A DNA stretch of 64,000 nt from Flavitalea plasmicola (GCF_030546645.1 NZ_JAUOTO010000004.1:248001-312000), one strand, 5' to 3'; shown: positions 43,013 to 53,265, counted from the first letter of the stretch. The notes: generated from the sequence alone by a model not told the origin. A program made the numbers and translations.

Positions 43013-43215
43013 AGTTTGTTGAGCGTTTTAAGTTGTTATGAGAATTTAATGGGAATTATTAACGCAAAAGTTAGTCAGAAAAATTCAAATAGAAAAAAAT
43101 GACGAAAAAATTTCTCTACAAAATGTTCATAATCCGTGTGTGGGTTAGGGTTTGGTTAGGGGCTTGTTTAGGTTAGTTTGTTTAGGCGTTGAATGTTTTT
43201 CCTTTACTCGTTATC

Positions 43216-43353
43216 GGCAGCTATATAGCCTTCCGCCGCTGTACTTTCCATCTCCGATGGGCTTTTTTGCAAATTGGGCGGGGACTGATGCCGGGCAGTG
43301 GCATATCTCCCCTACCGTAGGAAAGGTAAGGCGGCTACAGGCATATAGCTGCC
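43216..43353. repeat. Imperfect long inverted repeat in the gap before rplK (ncRNA or MITE candidate)
   Basis: Left arm 43216-43249 (GGCAGCTATATAGCC ... GCCGCTGTACTTTCC) pairs with right arm 43320-43353 (GGAAAGGTAAGGCGGC ... GGCATATAGCTGCC) with few mismatches. Inside lie CCATC-TCC-GATGG followed by GCTTTTTT, GATGCC/GGCATA and CCTAC/GTAGG. The rest of the 43013-43466 gap shows no gene: it has AT-rich sequence upstream of the H1-like gene, a TTAGG/TTTAGG-rich patch at 43141-43190 and a G-rich patch at 43360-43440. Confidence 0.65.
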
Positions 43354-43466
43354 TGCGGGCCACGGAGGGGCGAGGGGGGGCGACGAAATATCGTGGGGTT
43401 GTGGGGTTCATGGTTTGCAGGGAGGCGGAGCAGGGCGGGGATGGGGCTAGATTGGGCGCTAAAAAG

Positions 43467-43497
43467 TTTGCAAATTTCATGGTATTTGTTACCTTTG
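43467..43497 (+). promoter_or_regulatory. Promoter of the rplK-rplA-rplJ-rplL operon
   Basis: TTTG at 43467-43470, 19 bases, TACCTTTG at 43490-43497: a full match to the phylum consensus. The leader to rplK is about 78 bases. Confidence 0.85.
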
Positions 43498-43581
43498 CGT
43501 CCCCAAATAGTTCTTTTAGGAATTTTGTATTGGGAGTTTTCGCCGGTTGGCGGGGACGTTAACACCAAAAAAAGAAGCAAC

Positions 43582-44025
43582 ATGGCAAAAGAAATCACCG
43601 GTTATGTCAAGTTGCAGGTCAAAGGCGGTCAAGCCAATCCTGCACCTCCTATTGGACCTGCTTTAGGTTCTAAAGGCATCAATATCATGGAGTTCTGTAA
43701 GCAATTCAATGCCAGGACCCAGGATAAGATAGGGAAGGTACTCCCTGTTCTCATCACAGTTTATACGGATAAATCCTTCGAATTTATCATCAAGACTCCT
43801 CCGGCGGCGGTGCAGCTGCTGGAAGCTACCAAATTACAGAGTGGCAGCAAGGAGCCAAATCGTAACAAAGTTGGAAAAGTAACCTGGGCGCAGGTGGAGG
43901 CTATTGCGAAGGACAAGATGCCTGACCTGAACTGCTTTACAGTGGAAAGCGCCATGCGCATGGTAGCCGGTACGGCCCGGAGCATGGGTATCACGGTAGA
44001 GGGTGCGGCTCCCTGGGCAAATTAA
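43582..44025 (+). CDS. rplK: 50S ribosomal protein L11
   Basis: A 147-residue L11 that binds the GTPase-associated centre of 23S rRNA. The start [20 protein letters not shown] is the family N-terminus; upstream in-frame codons to 43393 precede the promoter and are not coding. Other landmarks: [40 protein letters not shown] and the C-terminal [18 protein letters not shown]. First gene of the rplKAJL operon. Confidence 0.98.
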   Translation: MAKEITGYVKLQVKGGQANPAPPIGPALGSKGINIMEFCKQFNARTQDKIGKVLPVLITVYTDKSFEFIIKTPPAAVQLLEATKLQSGSKEPNRNKVGKVTWAQVEAIAKDKMPDLNCFTVESAMRMVAGTARSMGITVEGAAPWAN

Positions 44026-44050
44026 CTTTTAACTCCAAAAACATTACGAA

Positions 44051-44743
44051 ATGGCTATTACAAAGAAAAGAAAAGCAGCCTCAGCGAAGGTTGATAAAAA
44101 TAAAGTTTACTCCCTCAAAGACGCTTCGTCTCTTGTGAAAGAGGTGAATATTACGAAATTCGACTCTTCTGTCGACCTGCATGTGCGTCTGGGAGTTGAT
44201 CCCAAGAAAGCGGACCAATCTATCCGTGGTACGGTGAACCTGCCTCATGGCACGGGTAAGACCAAGCGGGTGCTGGTGCTTTGCACGCCTGATAAGGAGG
44301 CTGATGCGAAGGCTGCGGGTGCGGATTATGTAGGGCTGGACGAGTATATCCAGAAGATCGAAGGCGGATGGGTGGATGTGGATGTCATTGTGGCTACCCC
44401 TTCCGTGATGCCGAAGATCGGTAAGCTGGGTAAGGTGCTGGGTCCCCGCAACCTGATGCCCAACCCGAAGACGGGCACGGTGACGAATGATGTAGCGGCT
44501 GCCGTGAATGAAGTAAAGGGTGGTAAGATCGCATTTAAGGTCGACAAGGCGGGCATTATCCATGCCAGCATCGGCCGGGTGAGCTTCTCTCCTGAGAAGA
44601 TCGTGGAAAACAGCCAGGAGCTGTTGAATGCGATCATCAAGGCCAAGCCGGCCACTGCCAAGGGCACCTATGTCAAGAGCGTATTTATGGCCAGCTCCAT
44701 GAGCCCGGGCATTGCGATCGACACTAAAGCCTTTGTACACTAG
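44051..44743 (+). CDS. rplA: 50S ribosomal protein L1
   Basis: A 230-residue L1, component of the ribosomal L1 stalk and in many bacteria the translational repressor of rplK-rplA. Landmarks: [33 protein letters not shown] sequence, [20 protein letters not shown] and [19 protein letters not shown]. It lies 25 bases after rplK. No clear L1 operator mimic was identified by eye in the rplK leader. Confidence 0.98.
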   Translation: MAITKKRKAASAKVDKNKVYSLKDASSLVKEVNITKFDSSVDLHVRLGVDPKKADQSIRGTVNLPHGTGKTKRVLVLCTPDKEADAKAAGADYVGLDEYIQKIEGGWVDVDVIVATPSVMPKIGKLGKVLGPRNLMPNPKTGTVTNDVAAAVNEVKGGKIAFKVDKAGIIHASIGRVSFSPEKIVENSQELLNAIIKAKPATAKGTYVKSVFMASSMSPGIAIDTKAFVH

Positions 44744-44839
44744 ACAGGTCCCTGGCGACCGGCCGAAAGGCTGACAGCCTCAGGAATCAATAAATTCAGA
44801 CACCGTGGCCTCTAAAGAAGGGGCGTAAAACGAAAACAA

Positions 44840-45373
44840 ATGAACAAAGATCAAAAAAATGAAGTGATTGAGCTGTTGAAAGACAAGTTCAACCAATATA
44901 ATAACTTCTATGTGACCAATACCGAGTCACTGACTGTAGAACAGGTGGGTAAGCTGCGCCGGATCTGCTTTGACAAGAAAGTAGAGATGAAAGTAGCCAA
45001 GAACACTTTGATCAAGAAAGCCCTGGAAGGCCTGGATGACAAGCGTTTTTCCGGCGTATACGAGTCCCTGAATGGCGTTACGGCCCTGCTGTTCTCGGAG
45101 AACGCTAAGGAGCCTGCACTGATCATCAGCGATTTCCGCAAGACGGGTAACCTCGAAAGGCCGACATTGAAAGCCGCCTTTATCGACGGGGACGTATTTG
45201 CAGGGGACGATTCATTGAAGACCCTGACTGTGCTGAAGAGCAAGAACGACCTTATCGGCGAGATCATTGGGTTGCTGCAATCACCCGCGAAGAACGTTAT
45301 CAGCGGCCTGAATGCGGGCAACAAGCTGGCTGGTCTGATCAAGGCGCTGGAAGACCGTGCAGCCGCCAATTAG
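44840..45373 (+). CDS. rplJ: 50S ribosomal protein L10
   Basis: A 177-residue L10, the base of the L7/L12 stalk. Landmarks: MNKDQKNEVIELLKDKFNQY, VKVAKNTLIKKAL-like KVAKNTLIKKALEGL, and a C-terminal helix (GLIKALEDRAAAN) that binds L7/L12 dimers. The 96-base gap after rplA is paired-looking (GGCCGAAAGGCTGACAGCCT) and may hold an L10-type leader. Its stop codon TAG runs directly into a copy of the AGCTGCAAGC repeat. Confidence 0.97.
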   Translation: MNKDQKNEVIELLKDKFNQYNNFYVTNTESLTVEQVGKLRRICFDKKVEMKVAKNTLIKKALEGLDDKRFSGVYESLNGVTALLFSENAKEPALIISDFRKTGNLERPTLKAAFIDGDVFAGDDSLKTLTVLKSKNDLIGEIIGLLQSPAKNVISGLNAGNKLAGLIKALEDRAAAN

Positions 45374-45483
45374 CTGCAAGCTTCCAGCTACAAGCTTCAA
45401 GCTGGATTGGATAGGAGTAGATAGTTCTTTAAAGAATGTATGATTTTCAGGTTTGCAGCTTGTAGCGTGCTGCCTGAAGCTCT
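45372..45483. repeat. Inverted pair of AGCTGCAAGC-type repeats between rplJ and rplL
   Basis: A forward copy at 45372-45403 (AGCTGCAAGCTTCCAGCTAC then AAGCTTCAAGCTG) begins within the rplJ stop codon. A reverse copy lies at 45455-45483 (GCAGCTTGTAGC ... GAAGCTCT). GCTACAAGCTT and GCAGCTTGTAGC can pair, so the transcript could fold into a long hairpin before rplL. The remaining gap to 45584 has no gene. Confidence 0.75.
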
Positions 45484-45584
45484 AAGATAAAGCCCAGGCC
45501 TGGGGGCTAACCAACTAAGGCTAATTTTTTTAAACCCTCCGCCGGAGCGGAATAGCTGTGAAGGCGGAAAAAATTTTAATTATC

Positions 45585-45959
45585 ATGGCAGACTTAAAAG
45601 CATTTGCTGAGCAGCTGGTCGGGCTGACTGTAAAAGAAGTAAACGAATTAGCAAAGATCCTGAAGGAAGAATACGGTATCGAGCCTGCAGCTGCTGCTGT
45701 AGCTGTTGCCGGTCCTGCTGCTGCCGGCGCTGCTGCTCCGGAAGAAAAGACCGCATTCAACGTGATCCTGAAAGCCGCTGGCGCTAACAAGCTCAACGTT
45801 GTGAAGATCGTTAAGGATCTGACTGGTCTTGGACTGAAGGAAGCTAAGGACCTGGTGGACGGCGCTCCCAAGCCCGTTAAGGAAGGTGTCAGCAAGGCTG
45901 ATGCCGACGCACTGGTCGCTAAGCTGAAAGAAGCTGGCGCTGAAGTAGAGATCCAATAG
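45585..45959 (+). CDS. rplL: 50S ribosomal protein L7/L12
   Basis: A 124-residue L7/L12 stalk protein that recruits translational GTPases. The start [20 protein letters not shown] is the family start. The N-terminal dimerisation helix pair is followed by an Ala/Pro/Gly hinge ([20 protein letters not shown]) and the C-terminal domain ([40 protein letters not shown]). The 211-base gap from rplJ is unusually long and holds the repeats. Confidence 0.98.
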   Translation: MADLKAFAEQLVGLTVKEVNELAKILKEEYGIEPAAAAVAVAGPAAAGAAAPEEKTAFNVILKAAGANKLNVVKIVKDLTGLGLKEAKDLVDGAPKPVKEGVSKADADALVAKLKEAGAEVEIQ

Positions 45960-45982
45960 TTTTTGGGATCGGAGACTTATTT

Positions 45983-46020
45983 TACCCCTGGCTTAAAAAG
46001 TCAGGGGTATTTTGATTTTT
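45983..46020 (+). terminator. Terminator of the rplKAJL operon
   Basis: Stem TACCCCTG / CAGGGGTA with an inner CTT/AAG pairing (45983-46009), followed by TTTTGATTTTT at 46010-46020. It cuts rplL off from rpoB; its U-tract also contains the -33 box of the rpoB promoter. Confidence 0.82.
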
Positions 46021-46041
46021 ATTGCTAATTCCTTAACTTTG
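46011..46041 (+). promoter_or_regulatory. Promoter of rpoB
   Basis: TTTG at 46011-46014, 19 bases, TAACTTTG at 46034-46041: full consensus. Leader of about 127 bases. Confidence 0.85.
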
Positions 46042-46091
46042 CGGTCCGTTTCCCTAAAGTTATGTGACGTTAAGATTTGTTTATAGATATA

Positions 46092-46119
46092 AATCATTGA
46101 TAATCAATTATCGATGATT
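46092..46119 (+). other. Inverted repeat in the rpoB leader
   Basis: AATCATTGATAAT and ATTATCGATGATT pair as a 13-bp stem with one mismatch (T-T would be G-U in RNA terms) and a CA loop, about 55 bases before the rpoB start. AT-rich and without a U-run; a protein site or leader hairpin is possible. Confidence 0.5.
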
Positions 46120-46174
46120 CAATGGGCGGCAGACGATTTTGAGCACGAATCATTAAAAACCGGTTTTAATCAAT

Positions 46175-49100
46175 ATGTCTTCAACAAAATTGCAAAACAG
46201 GATCAATTTCGGTAAAATCAAGCACCTTGCCGAGACCCCTGATCTTCTGGAAGTGCAGATCCAATCATTTAAAGAATTTTTTCAGCTAGAGACCACCCCG
46301 GACAAGCGTAACATCGAAGGTTTGTTCAAGGTGTTCAAAGAGAATTTCCCGATCACTGATACGCGGAATATTTTCATGCTGGAGTTCCTGGATTACTTCA
46401 TTGACCCTCCCCGTTATACGATCGAGGAGTGTATGGAGCGTGGGCTGACCTACGCTGTTCCGCTGAAGGCGAAGCTGCGTCTGAGCTGTAATGATGAAGA
46501 GCATGTGGACTTCCAAACCATCGTGCAGGACGTGTTCCTTGGGAACATTCCCTACATGACTCCCCGCGGTACGTTCGTGATCAACGGAGCGGAACGTGTG
46601 GTTGTATCCCAGCTGCACCGCAGCCCCGGGGTATTCTTCGGCCAGTCCATCCACCCCAACGGGACCAAGATCTACTCGGCCCGCGTGATCCCTTTCAAGG
46701 GCGCCTGGATGGAGTTTGCCACGGACATCAACAACGTGATGTACGCCTATATCGACCGTAAGAAGAAATTCCCTGTCACTACCCTGTTGCGTTCCATCGG
46801 GTATGAGACGGATAAAGATATCCTGGAGCTGTTCGGCATGGCCGACGAGGTGAAAGCCGACAAGAAGCTCCTCCAGAAATACATCGGCAAGAAGTTGGCC
46901 GCCCGTGTTCTCCGGACCTGGGTGGAAGATTTCGTCGATGAGGATACCGGCGAGGTCGTGTCCATCGAGCGGAATGAGATCGTGCTGGAGCGCGATACCA
47001 TCCTGGACGAAGAAGCCATCGACATGGTGGTGGAAATGGACGTAAAGAGCGTCTTTATCCAGAAGGAAGACGTTGGCGGCGACTATGCCATCATCTACAA
47101 TACTTTGAACAAGGATACCTCCAACTCCGAGCTGGAAGCCGTTCAGCATATCTATCGTCAATTGCGCGGTGCTGACGCTCCTGATGACGAGACTGCGAGA
47201 GGTATTATCGATAAGCTGTTCTTCAGCGACAAGCGTTATGATCTGGGCGAAGTAGGCCGTTATAAGATCAACCGCAAGCTGAACCTGAACCAGCCCCTGG
47301 ATCAGAAGACACTGACGAAGGAAGACATGATCGAGATCATCAAGTATCTCGTGCGTCTGACCAATGCCAAGGCTGAGATCGACGACATCGATCATCTTAG
47401 CAACCGTCGTGTCCGTACGGTAGGGGAGCAATTGTACGCCCAGTTCGGTGTAGGTCTGGCCCGTATGGCGAGGACTATCCGCGAGCGTATGAACGTCCGT
47501 GACAATGAGGTCTTCACTCCGGTGGACCTGATCAACGCACGTACGTTGTCTTCCGTCATCAACTCATTCTTTGGTACTTCGCAGCTGTCCCAGTTCCTGG
47601 ACCAGACCAATCCCCTGAGCGAGATCACGCACAAACGCCGTATCTCCGCGCTCGGACCGGGCGGTCTCTCCCGTGAGCGTGCCGGCTTTGAAGTTCGTGA
47701 CGTACACTACTCCCACTACGGGCGTCTTTGTACCATCGAAACTCCGGAAGGACCGAATATCGGGCTTATATCCACCCTCTGTGTCCACGCCAAGATCAAC
47801 GAAATGGGCTTTATCGAGACTCCCTATCGTAAGGTGCAGGACGGAAAGGTAGAGCTGAAGAAGCTGACCTACCTCAGTGCTGAGGAAGAGGACGTAGCCA
47901 AGATCGCCCAGGCGAATATCGCCCTGGATGAGAAGGGTAACTTCGTTGAAGATAAGATCGTTTCCCGCCAGACGGGTGACTTCCCGATCCTGGACAAGGG
48001 AGAGGTGGAATATATGGACGTAGCTCCGAACCAGATCGTTGGTTTGAGCGCTTCCCTGATCCCTTTCCTTGAGCATGATGACGCCAACCGTGCGCTGATG
48101 GGATCGAACATGCAACGTCAGGCTGTGCCCCTGATCCGTCCTGAAATGCCGATTGTCGGCACAGGCCTGGAAGCCAAGGCGGCGCGCGACGCACGCATCC
48201 AGATCCACTCGGAAGGCGACGGGATCGTGGAGTTCGTGGATGCCAACGAAATCCATGTCCGTTATGACCGTAATGAACAGCAGAAGCTGGTGTCTTTTGA
48301 AGAAGACCTGAAAATATACAAGCTGACCAAGTTCATCAAGACCAACCAGGAAACCTGTATCAACCTGAAGCCTGCCGTCAAGAAGGGCCAGAAGGTAAAG
48401 GAAGGCGACTTCCTCACGGAAGGATACGCCGTACAGGATGGTGAGCTGGCTCTTGGCCGTAACCTGAAAGTGGCTTTCATGCCCTGGAAGGGTTACAACT
48501 TTGAGGATGCCATCGTGATCAGCGAGAAGGTGGTGAAGGAAGACCTTTTCACCTCCGTGCATATCTCCGAATACGAACTGGAGGTCCGCGACACCAAGCT
48601 GGGTGAAGAAGAGTTGACCCCTGATATTCCCAACGTCTCGGAAGAGGCAACCAAGGACCTGGACGAGAACGGTATCATCCGTGTAGGCGCCCAGATCAAG
48701 GAAGGGGATATCCTGATCGGCAAGATCACTCCCAAAGGCGAAAGTGATCCGACTCCGGAAGAGAAGCTGCTCCGCGCCATCTTCGGCGACAAAGCCGGTG
48801 ATGCGAAGGATGCTTCCCTGAAAGCTCCCAGCGGCACGGAAGGTGTGGTGATCAGCAAGAAGCTGTTCCAACGCGCCAAGAAGGATAAGAATGCCAAGGT
48901 GCGTGAAAAAGCCGCCCTGGAGAAGATCGAGAAAGTACACGAGAAGAATACGGCTGACCTGATGGACGTGTTGCTGAGCAAGCTGCAGGTGTTACTGAAG
49001 GAGCATGTCTCTGCCGGTGTGAACAACAACTTCGGCGAAGTACAGATCGGTAAGGGCGCTAAATTCACTGCCAAGAACCTGGCTGGCATTGACTATCTCA

Positions 49101-49978
49101 ACGTCAATCCTCTGGGCTGGACGGGTGATGCCAAGACTGATGACGGGATCAACATCCTGCTGCATAACTACAGCATCAAGTACAATGAAGAGCTGGGCCG
49201 CTATAAAAGAGAAAAGTTCAATATCTCCATCGGGGACGAATTACCCGCAGGCGTATTGAAGCTGGCCAAAGTATACTTAGCCGTCAAGCGTAAGCTGAAA
49301 GTGGGTGATAAGATGGCCGGCCGTCACGGAAACAAGGGTATCGTCGCCAAGATCGTAAGGGCTGAAGACATGCCTTTCCTGGAAGACGGAACGCCTGTGG
49401 ACGTGGTGCTGAACCCGCTGGGCGTACCTTCCCGTATGAACCTGGGACAGATCTATGAGACTGTGCTTGGCTGGGCAGGAGAGAAGCTGGGAGTGAAATT
49501 CGCCACGCCCATCTTCGACGGAGCCACGGTGGAAGAGATCGCCGAGCATATTTCGAAGGCGGGGTTACCGAGCTTTGGACATACCTATCTTTATGACGGT
49601 GAAACGGGCGAGCGCTTTGACCAGAAAGCTACCGTAGGGATCATCTATATCATTAAGCTGCACCACATGGTGGACGATAAGATGCACGCACGTAGCATCG
49701 GACCGTATAGCCTGATCACGCAGCAGCCGCTGGGTGGTAAGGCACAGTTTGGCGGTCAGCGTTTTGGGGAAATGGAAGTATGGGCACTCGAAGCCTATGG
49801 CGCTTCCAATATCCTGCAGGAGCTGTTGACCCTGAAGTCTGATGATATCATCGGAAGGGCCAAGACCTATGAGTCCATCGTGAAGGGTGACAATATTCCA
49901 AGAGCGGGAATTCCCGAGTCCTTCAATGTATTGGTACATGAATTGCGCGGGTTAGGGTTGGACTTGAAGTTTGATTAA
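46175..49978 (+). CDS. rpoB: DNA-directed RNA polymerase subunit beta
   Basis: A complete 1267-residue RNA polymerase beta subunit. Landmarks: [20 protein letters not shown] and [20 protein letters not shown] (fork region), the rifampicin region [20 protein letters not shown] then [20 protein letters not shown], and the C-terminal [17 protein letters not shown] and [20 protein letters not shown]. It ends normally (LGLDLKFD) and a strong terminator follows. rpoC, which is directly downstream in most bacteria, is absent from the remaining 14 kb of the window. Confidence 0.99.
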   Translation: MSSTKLQNRINFGKIKHLAETPDLLEVQIQSFKEFFQLETTPDKRNIEGLFKVFKENFPITDTRNIFMLEFLDYFIDPPRYTIEECMERGLTYAVPLKAKLRLSCNDEEHVDFQTIVQDVFLGNIPYMTPRGTFVINGAERVVVSQLHRSPGVFFGQSIHPNGTKIYSARVIPFKGAWMEFATDINNVMYAYIDRKKKFPVTTLLRSIGYETDKDILELFGMADEVKADKKLLQKYIGKKLAARVLRTWVEDFVDEDTGEVVSIERNEIVLERDTILDEEAIDMVVEMDVKSVFIQKEDVGGDYAIIYNTLNKDTSNSELEAVQHIYRQLRGADAPDDETARGIIDKLFFSDKRYDLGEVGRYKINRKLNLNQPLDQKTLTKEDMIEIIKYLVRLTNAKAEIDDIDHLSNRRVRTVGEQLYAQFGVGLARMARTIRERMNVRDNEVFTPVDLINARTLSSVINSFFGTSQLSQFLDQTNPLSEITHKRRISALGPGGLSRERAGFEVRDVHYSHYGRLCTIETPEGPNIGLISTLCVHAKINEMGFIETPYRKVQDGKVELKKLTYLSAEEEDVAKIAQANIALDEKGNFVEDKIVSRQTGDFPILDKGEVEYMDVAPNQIVGLSASLIPFLEHDDANRALMGSNMQRQAVPLIRPEMPIVGTGLEAKAARDARIQIHSEGDGIVEFVDANEIHVRYDRNEQQKLVSFEEDLKIYKLTKFIKTNQETCINLKPAVKKGQKVKEGDFLTEGYAVQDGELALGRNLKVAFMPWKGYNFEDAIVISEKVVKEDLFTSVHISEYELEVRDTKLGEEELTPDIPNVSEEATKDLDENGIIRVGAQIKEGDILIGKITPKGESDPTPEEKLLRAIFGDKAGDAKDASLKAPSGTEGVVISKKLFQRAKKDKNAKVREKAALEKIEKVHEKNTADLMDVLLSKLQVLLKEHVSAGVNNNFGEVQIGKGAKFTAKNLAGIDYLNVNPLGWTGDAKTDDGINILLHNYSIKYNEELGRYKREKFNISIGDELPAGVLKLAKVYLAVKRKLKVGDKMAGRHGNKGIVAKIVRAEDMPFLEDGTPVDVVLNPLGVPSRMNLGQIYETVLGWAGEKLGVKFATPIFDGATVEEIAEHISKAGLPSFGHTYLYDGETGERFDQKATVGIIYIIKLHHMVDDKMHARSIGPYSLITQQPLGGKAQFGGQRFGEMEVWALEAYGASNILQELLTLKSDDIIGRAKTYESIVKGDNIPRAGIPESFNVLVHELRGLGLDLKFD

Positions 49979-50012
49979 ACTGTCGTCTCTCGCTAACTGA
50001 TGAATAATACGT

Positions 50013-50037
50013 AAGCCGGGCTAATGCCCGGCTTTTT
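50013..50037. terminator. Terminator shared by rpoB and the M43 peptidase gene
   Basis: A perfect 9-bp stem AAGCCGGGC / GCCCGGCTT with loop TAAT, followed by TTT, 34 bases past the rpoB stop. The stop codon of the convergent M43 gene lies at the edge of the loop. Confidence 0.88.
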
Positions 50038-53000
50038 CTATTTTACTGATGTAGGTGTTGGCGGCTGTACGGACTTCCAGCAGGTAGATCCCCGCCGGCA
50101 GGCTGAGGCTGGAGAGGTCGACGTGTATGAGCCGCTGGCCTGCGGGTGTGTTGTCCTGCCGTAGGAGCGATCTTCCGGTCATATCCAGCAGCCGGATGCT
50201 TGTTTTTCCTGCGGGGGGCCCGGCGAACAGGATGTCGACCCCGGTGGTGAAGGGGCTGGGCGATGCGGTGAATGGATTGGTGGCAGCGCTGCCATTCACC
50301 TGGATGACCTTGCTGTAAGTAAATTGATCGTCCAGATCTGTCTGCTTTAGGCGGTAGTAGTTTTTCTCATGCGCAACGGACGTATCGGTAAAAATATATT
50401 GGTGCGGCGAGTTGCTGTTGACGATGGCGGGTACAAAGGCGATGTTCCCGAAGCTTATGCCGTCGTAGGACCTTTCGACGCCAAAGTTGTTGGTGTTCTG
50501 TTCCCAGGTGGTGGTCCATTGCAGGCCTACATTCTGCCCATGTAGTTTTCCTTCGAAGTCCAGCAGGCCGACAGGCAGGGCCACGGCAGGGACGCCTGCT
50601 CCAAAGCCGGAGAAGCCAGTGGTGAAGGTATATGTCAGCGATGTGTTGGCGCCCAGCGTCCCGATGGCAGGGGCGCCCGTGACCACTGTGCCGGCGCCGC
50701 CGGGGTTGGCAGGCGTGACGTCGGAGATCTTTGTGCCGACCTTTACCAACTGGATATTGCTGAGGTTTTGCCCGGTGGCTGTCTGCCAGCCGTTGACTTC
50801 CGCCTGTGTATAAAAGAGGGTGATGTCATAGCTGCCCGTGGCATTATTCGTGGTGGGCAATACCCTGAAAGTCTTGTTCATCAGGTAATTGGCCGGCGTG
50901 TTATTCCAGAACTGGCTGGCGCCGGTGCCCTGGCGATCGATGATCACCTGGGTGCAGCCGTAGTCGAAAGAGGTGAGGTTGTGAATCCTGGCCATCAACT
51001 GGCCATTGACCTGGTCATAGAAGTAAATATCCGCATTAGGACCCAGGTATTGCTGAACGGAGGAGTTGAGGGCTGTCTGTACTATGGTAGCGGGGATGCC
51101 GTACAGGAAATTCATTCTCGGCTTGAGACCGTTGCCATAGGCGTTGACGGTGGAAAAAGCCTGGGAGCAGTTGATACTGTCCTGCCAGAACATGTTGCCT
51201 TGGGCCGAGGTGCCTCCGTCGGGGTAATAAGCCACCTGGTCGCCGCCATCTCCCGGCGCTGCAGTGATATTGTCATAGCAAAATTCCACGACCAGATTGC
51301 TTGTTCCATCCCAGATATAAGGATTGTCGAACATAAACGTATTTGCACCTGCGACGGTGTTGTACGAGGATAAGGTTTTTACCACCGTCATGCCGGAACC
51401 AACTGTTACAACGCCATTGACCAGATAGCTTACGCTGGCTGTACCTATCTTGATATTGAGGTTGGCGAAAGCGCGGATACTGTGCTTGGCGGCTACCTGC
51501 AGAGTGATGCCTGTGATGGGACCTGCGGCGAGCCCTCCTGCGGTGAGCTCGGATGCTTTGTACAGGAATTGAGCGCGTTGTGAAGCGGCTGTGCCGTCAA
51601 AGGGGGTTTCCGTGATGCCAGAGACGGAGTTGCCAAGGCTGGCTGTCCCCGTGGAGGTACCGGAAGTAGGGGCCGAATCATTGTCTTTAATGGTGAAGGT
51701 CAGGGTAGGAATACCATTTCCCGCCACTGCATTGCCTCCACCATTGTTGACTGTAAAGCTCAATACGAAGCTGCGGGTCCCGTTGACGCTGGCGTCATCG
51801 TATATGCGGATGGTAAAGGGTTGCATGGTGATCGACCCTGATGGGAAGGTGAGGGTCATCGAAGGGCTGGCGAAACTGCCATTGGTGGTGATATCAAAAT
51901 CCAACCCCATTTTCGCGGTGCCGCCGGCGTTGACGCTTAATGTTGCGGTGGTGGTGGCGGATGGTGAATTACCGATGATCATGTTGAAGGTGTAGTCCTT
52001 ATATGCACGGCAACCGGAAGTGGCGGCGGTCGTTTCCCTCTCCTGGTCACTGTCGACCTCGAAATTGATCTTCGGGATACAGGGGCTGGAGCCTGCGTTG
52101 GGGGCGGTGCCTCCCAGCGATGTGGTGAGGCTGACGCGTGCGGCTCCTGCTGCAGCGGCCAGCATCCGGGTCTTTTGCCCGGCTGTAAAGAGGGTGTAGC
52201 AATTCGTATAGTTCATGTAATTGCTTTCCGTATTGATGCTGTACTTTGTGCCTGCGGGAGTGGCGCAGGGGTTGACGGTGGATGATGACCTGCAGCTAAA
52301 ATCTATGATACCACCGCTGATGTTCTCGGAAATCGGGTCTGTATCGCAGACCTGGTCGCCGTCCAGGCTGCAACTGTTGTTGGTATTAGGAGGGCAGGAA
52401 CTGACGTCGGTGGATCCTTCGAAGGGGTGGTATAAATTGAATGCGTGACCGATCTCATGCGGAAGGGTCTTCTGTCCAGTGATCATCTGGGTGGCCAGCA
52501 TGACGATGCCGTCGAGGCTGGCGGGGGCTCCGGGGAAGTAAGCGTAGCCGGCTATGAACTGACCCGACGTGCCGTCGGCTCCATTGATCTTATCCACTAC
52601 CCACACGTTGTAGTATTGGGTGGGGTCCCAGCGGATGAGGTTCTTTACATTGATATCGTCCGTGCCCGGCTGACCTGTCTGTGTCCTGACCCCCCCGGAG
52701 ACGTAATTGGCGAGGCTGGAGCCGTCGATGCGATTGATGCCTGTTGTCGGATTGCAATTGGGGTCCCGTTTGGCCAGGACGAACTGGATGCCGAGGTCGC
52801 CTGCGCCACCCGAGAGCGTGGGATAGGTGCCGTTATAGACCGCGTTCAGATAGTCAATGGCACCCTGGATCTGCGCATCGGTGGGATTGTAGATCGTGCC
52901 GATAGCGCCACCCGTATGCACGATGTGAACGACTACAGGAATGGTATAGGGAGGTCCGCCGAGGGTAGTAACGGGCGCGCCTGCTTTATTTACGGCAATG

Positions 53001-53200
53001 GGTCTTGATTGGCCGAGTCGTGGATGCTGCAGGATATATTGACGAATGGCAGCTTCTCCTGCCTGGACGCGCTGGCGATAGCCGGCATCGGTCTGCAATC
53101 GTTGGTGATGTACCTCGTCGAAGCCGCAAATGGCCTGTGAAAAGACGGTCCCGTGCAACGACAGCGCCAGAAGGAAAAGCAGTAAGTGATTGTTTTTCAT
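50021..53200 (-). CDS. M43 (pappalysin-type) zinc metalloprotease with type IX sorting domain
   Basis: A 1059-residue secreted protease; a signal peptide ends at TVFSQ (about residue 22). The zinc site is HEIGHAFNLYH (His248, Glu249, His252, His258), the M43B form of HExxHxxGxxH with Asn at the Gly position, preceded by VVVHIVHTGG. A disulfide-type pattern follows (SSCPPNTNNSCSLDGDQVCD). Then comes a Calx-beta-like segment near 400-510 and several beta domains. The C-terminus is a type A sorting domain (SPSPFTTGVDILF, LLDMTGRSLLRQ, LSLPAGIYLLEV), so it should be exported by the type IX system encoded by genes such as porV at 24541. Confidence 0.9.
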   Translation of the reverse strand: MKNNHLLLFLLALSLHGTVFSQAICGFDEVHHQRLQTDAGYRQRVQAGEAAIRQYILQHPRLGQSRPIAVNKAGAPVTTLGGPPYTIPVVVHIVHTGGAIGTIYNPTDAQIQGAIDYLNAVYNGTYPTLSGGAGDLGIQFVLAKRDPNCNPTTGINRIDGSSLANYVSGGVRTQTGQPGTDDINVKNLIRWDPTQYYNVWVVDKINGADGTSGQFIAGYAYFPGAPASLDGIVMLATQMITGQKTLPHEIGHAFNLYHPFEGSTDVSSCPPNTNNSCSLDGDQVCDTDPISENISGGIIDFSCRSSSTVNPCATPAGTKYSINTESNYMNYTNCYTLFTAGQKTRMLAAAAGAARVSLTTSLGGTAPNAGSSPCIPKINFEVDSDQERETTAATSGCRAYKDYTFNMIIGNSPSATTTATLSVNAGGTAKMGLDFDITTNGSFASPSMTLTFPSGSITMQPFTIRIYDDASVNGTRSFVLSFTVNNGGGNAVAGNGIPTLTFTIKDNDSAPTSGTSTGTASLGNSVSGITETPFDGTAASQRAQFLYKASELTAGGLAAGPITGITLQVAAKHSIRAFANLNIKIGTASVSYLVNGVVTVGSGMTVVKTLSSYNTVAGANTFMFDNPYIWDGTSNLVVEFCYDNITAAPGDGGDQVAYYPDGGTSAQGNMFWQDSINCSQAFSTVNAYGNGLKPRMNFLYGIPATIVQTALNSSVQQYLGPNADIYFYDQVNGQLMARIHNLTSFDYGCTQVIIDRQGTGASQFWNNTPANYLMNKTFRVLPTTNNATGSYDITLFYTQAEVNGWQTATGQNLSNIQLVKVGTKISDVTPANPGGAGTVVTGAPAIGTLGANTSLTYTFTTGFSGFGAGVPAVALPVGLLDFEGKLHGQNVGLQWTTTWEQNTNNFGVERSYDGISFGNIAFVPAIVNSNSPHQYIFTDTSVAHEKNYYRLKQTDLDDQFTYSKVIQVNGSAATNPFTASPSPFTTGVDILFAGPPAGKTSIRLLDMTGRSLLRQDNTPAGQRLIHVDLSSLSLPAGIYLLEVRTAANTYISKIEKAGH

Positions 53201-53265
53201 TTGGTAAGGGCCCTTGTTGTTTTAAAACGTCTCAGTGACGAAGATATTTGGATAGGATGGGATCA

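Noticed and set aside
42534..43022. Plus-strand ORF of 162 residues rich in GAAFF/LGAAFF repeats
   Set aside because: It is the complement of the Lys-Ala-Pro codons of the H1-like gene; repeat DNA keeps both strands open. The minus-strand reading has a sensible start, composition and terminator.
43152..43562. Plus-strand ORF of 136 residues before rplK
   Set aside because: No family likeness, no start context, crosses the rplK promoter, and covers the inverted repeat; better seen as non-coding.
47564..48940. Minus-strand ORF of 458 residues opposite rpoB
   Set aside because: Fully antisense to rpoB, produced by strong codon bias in a highly expressed gene.
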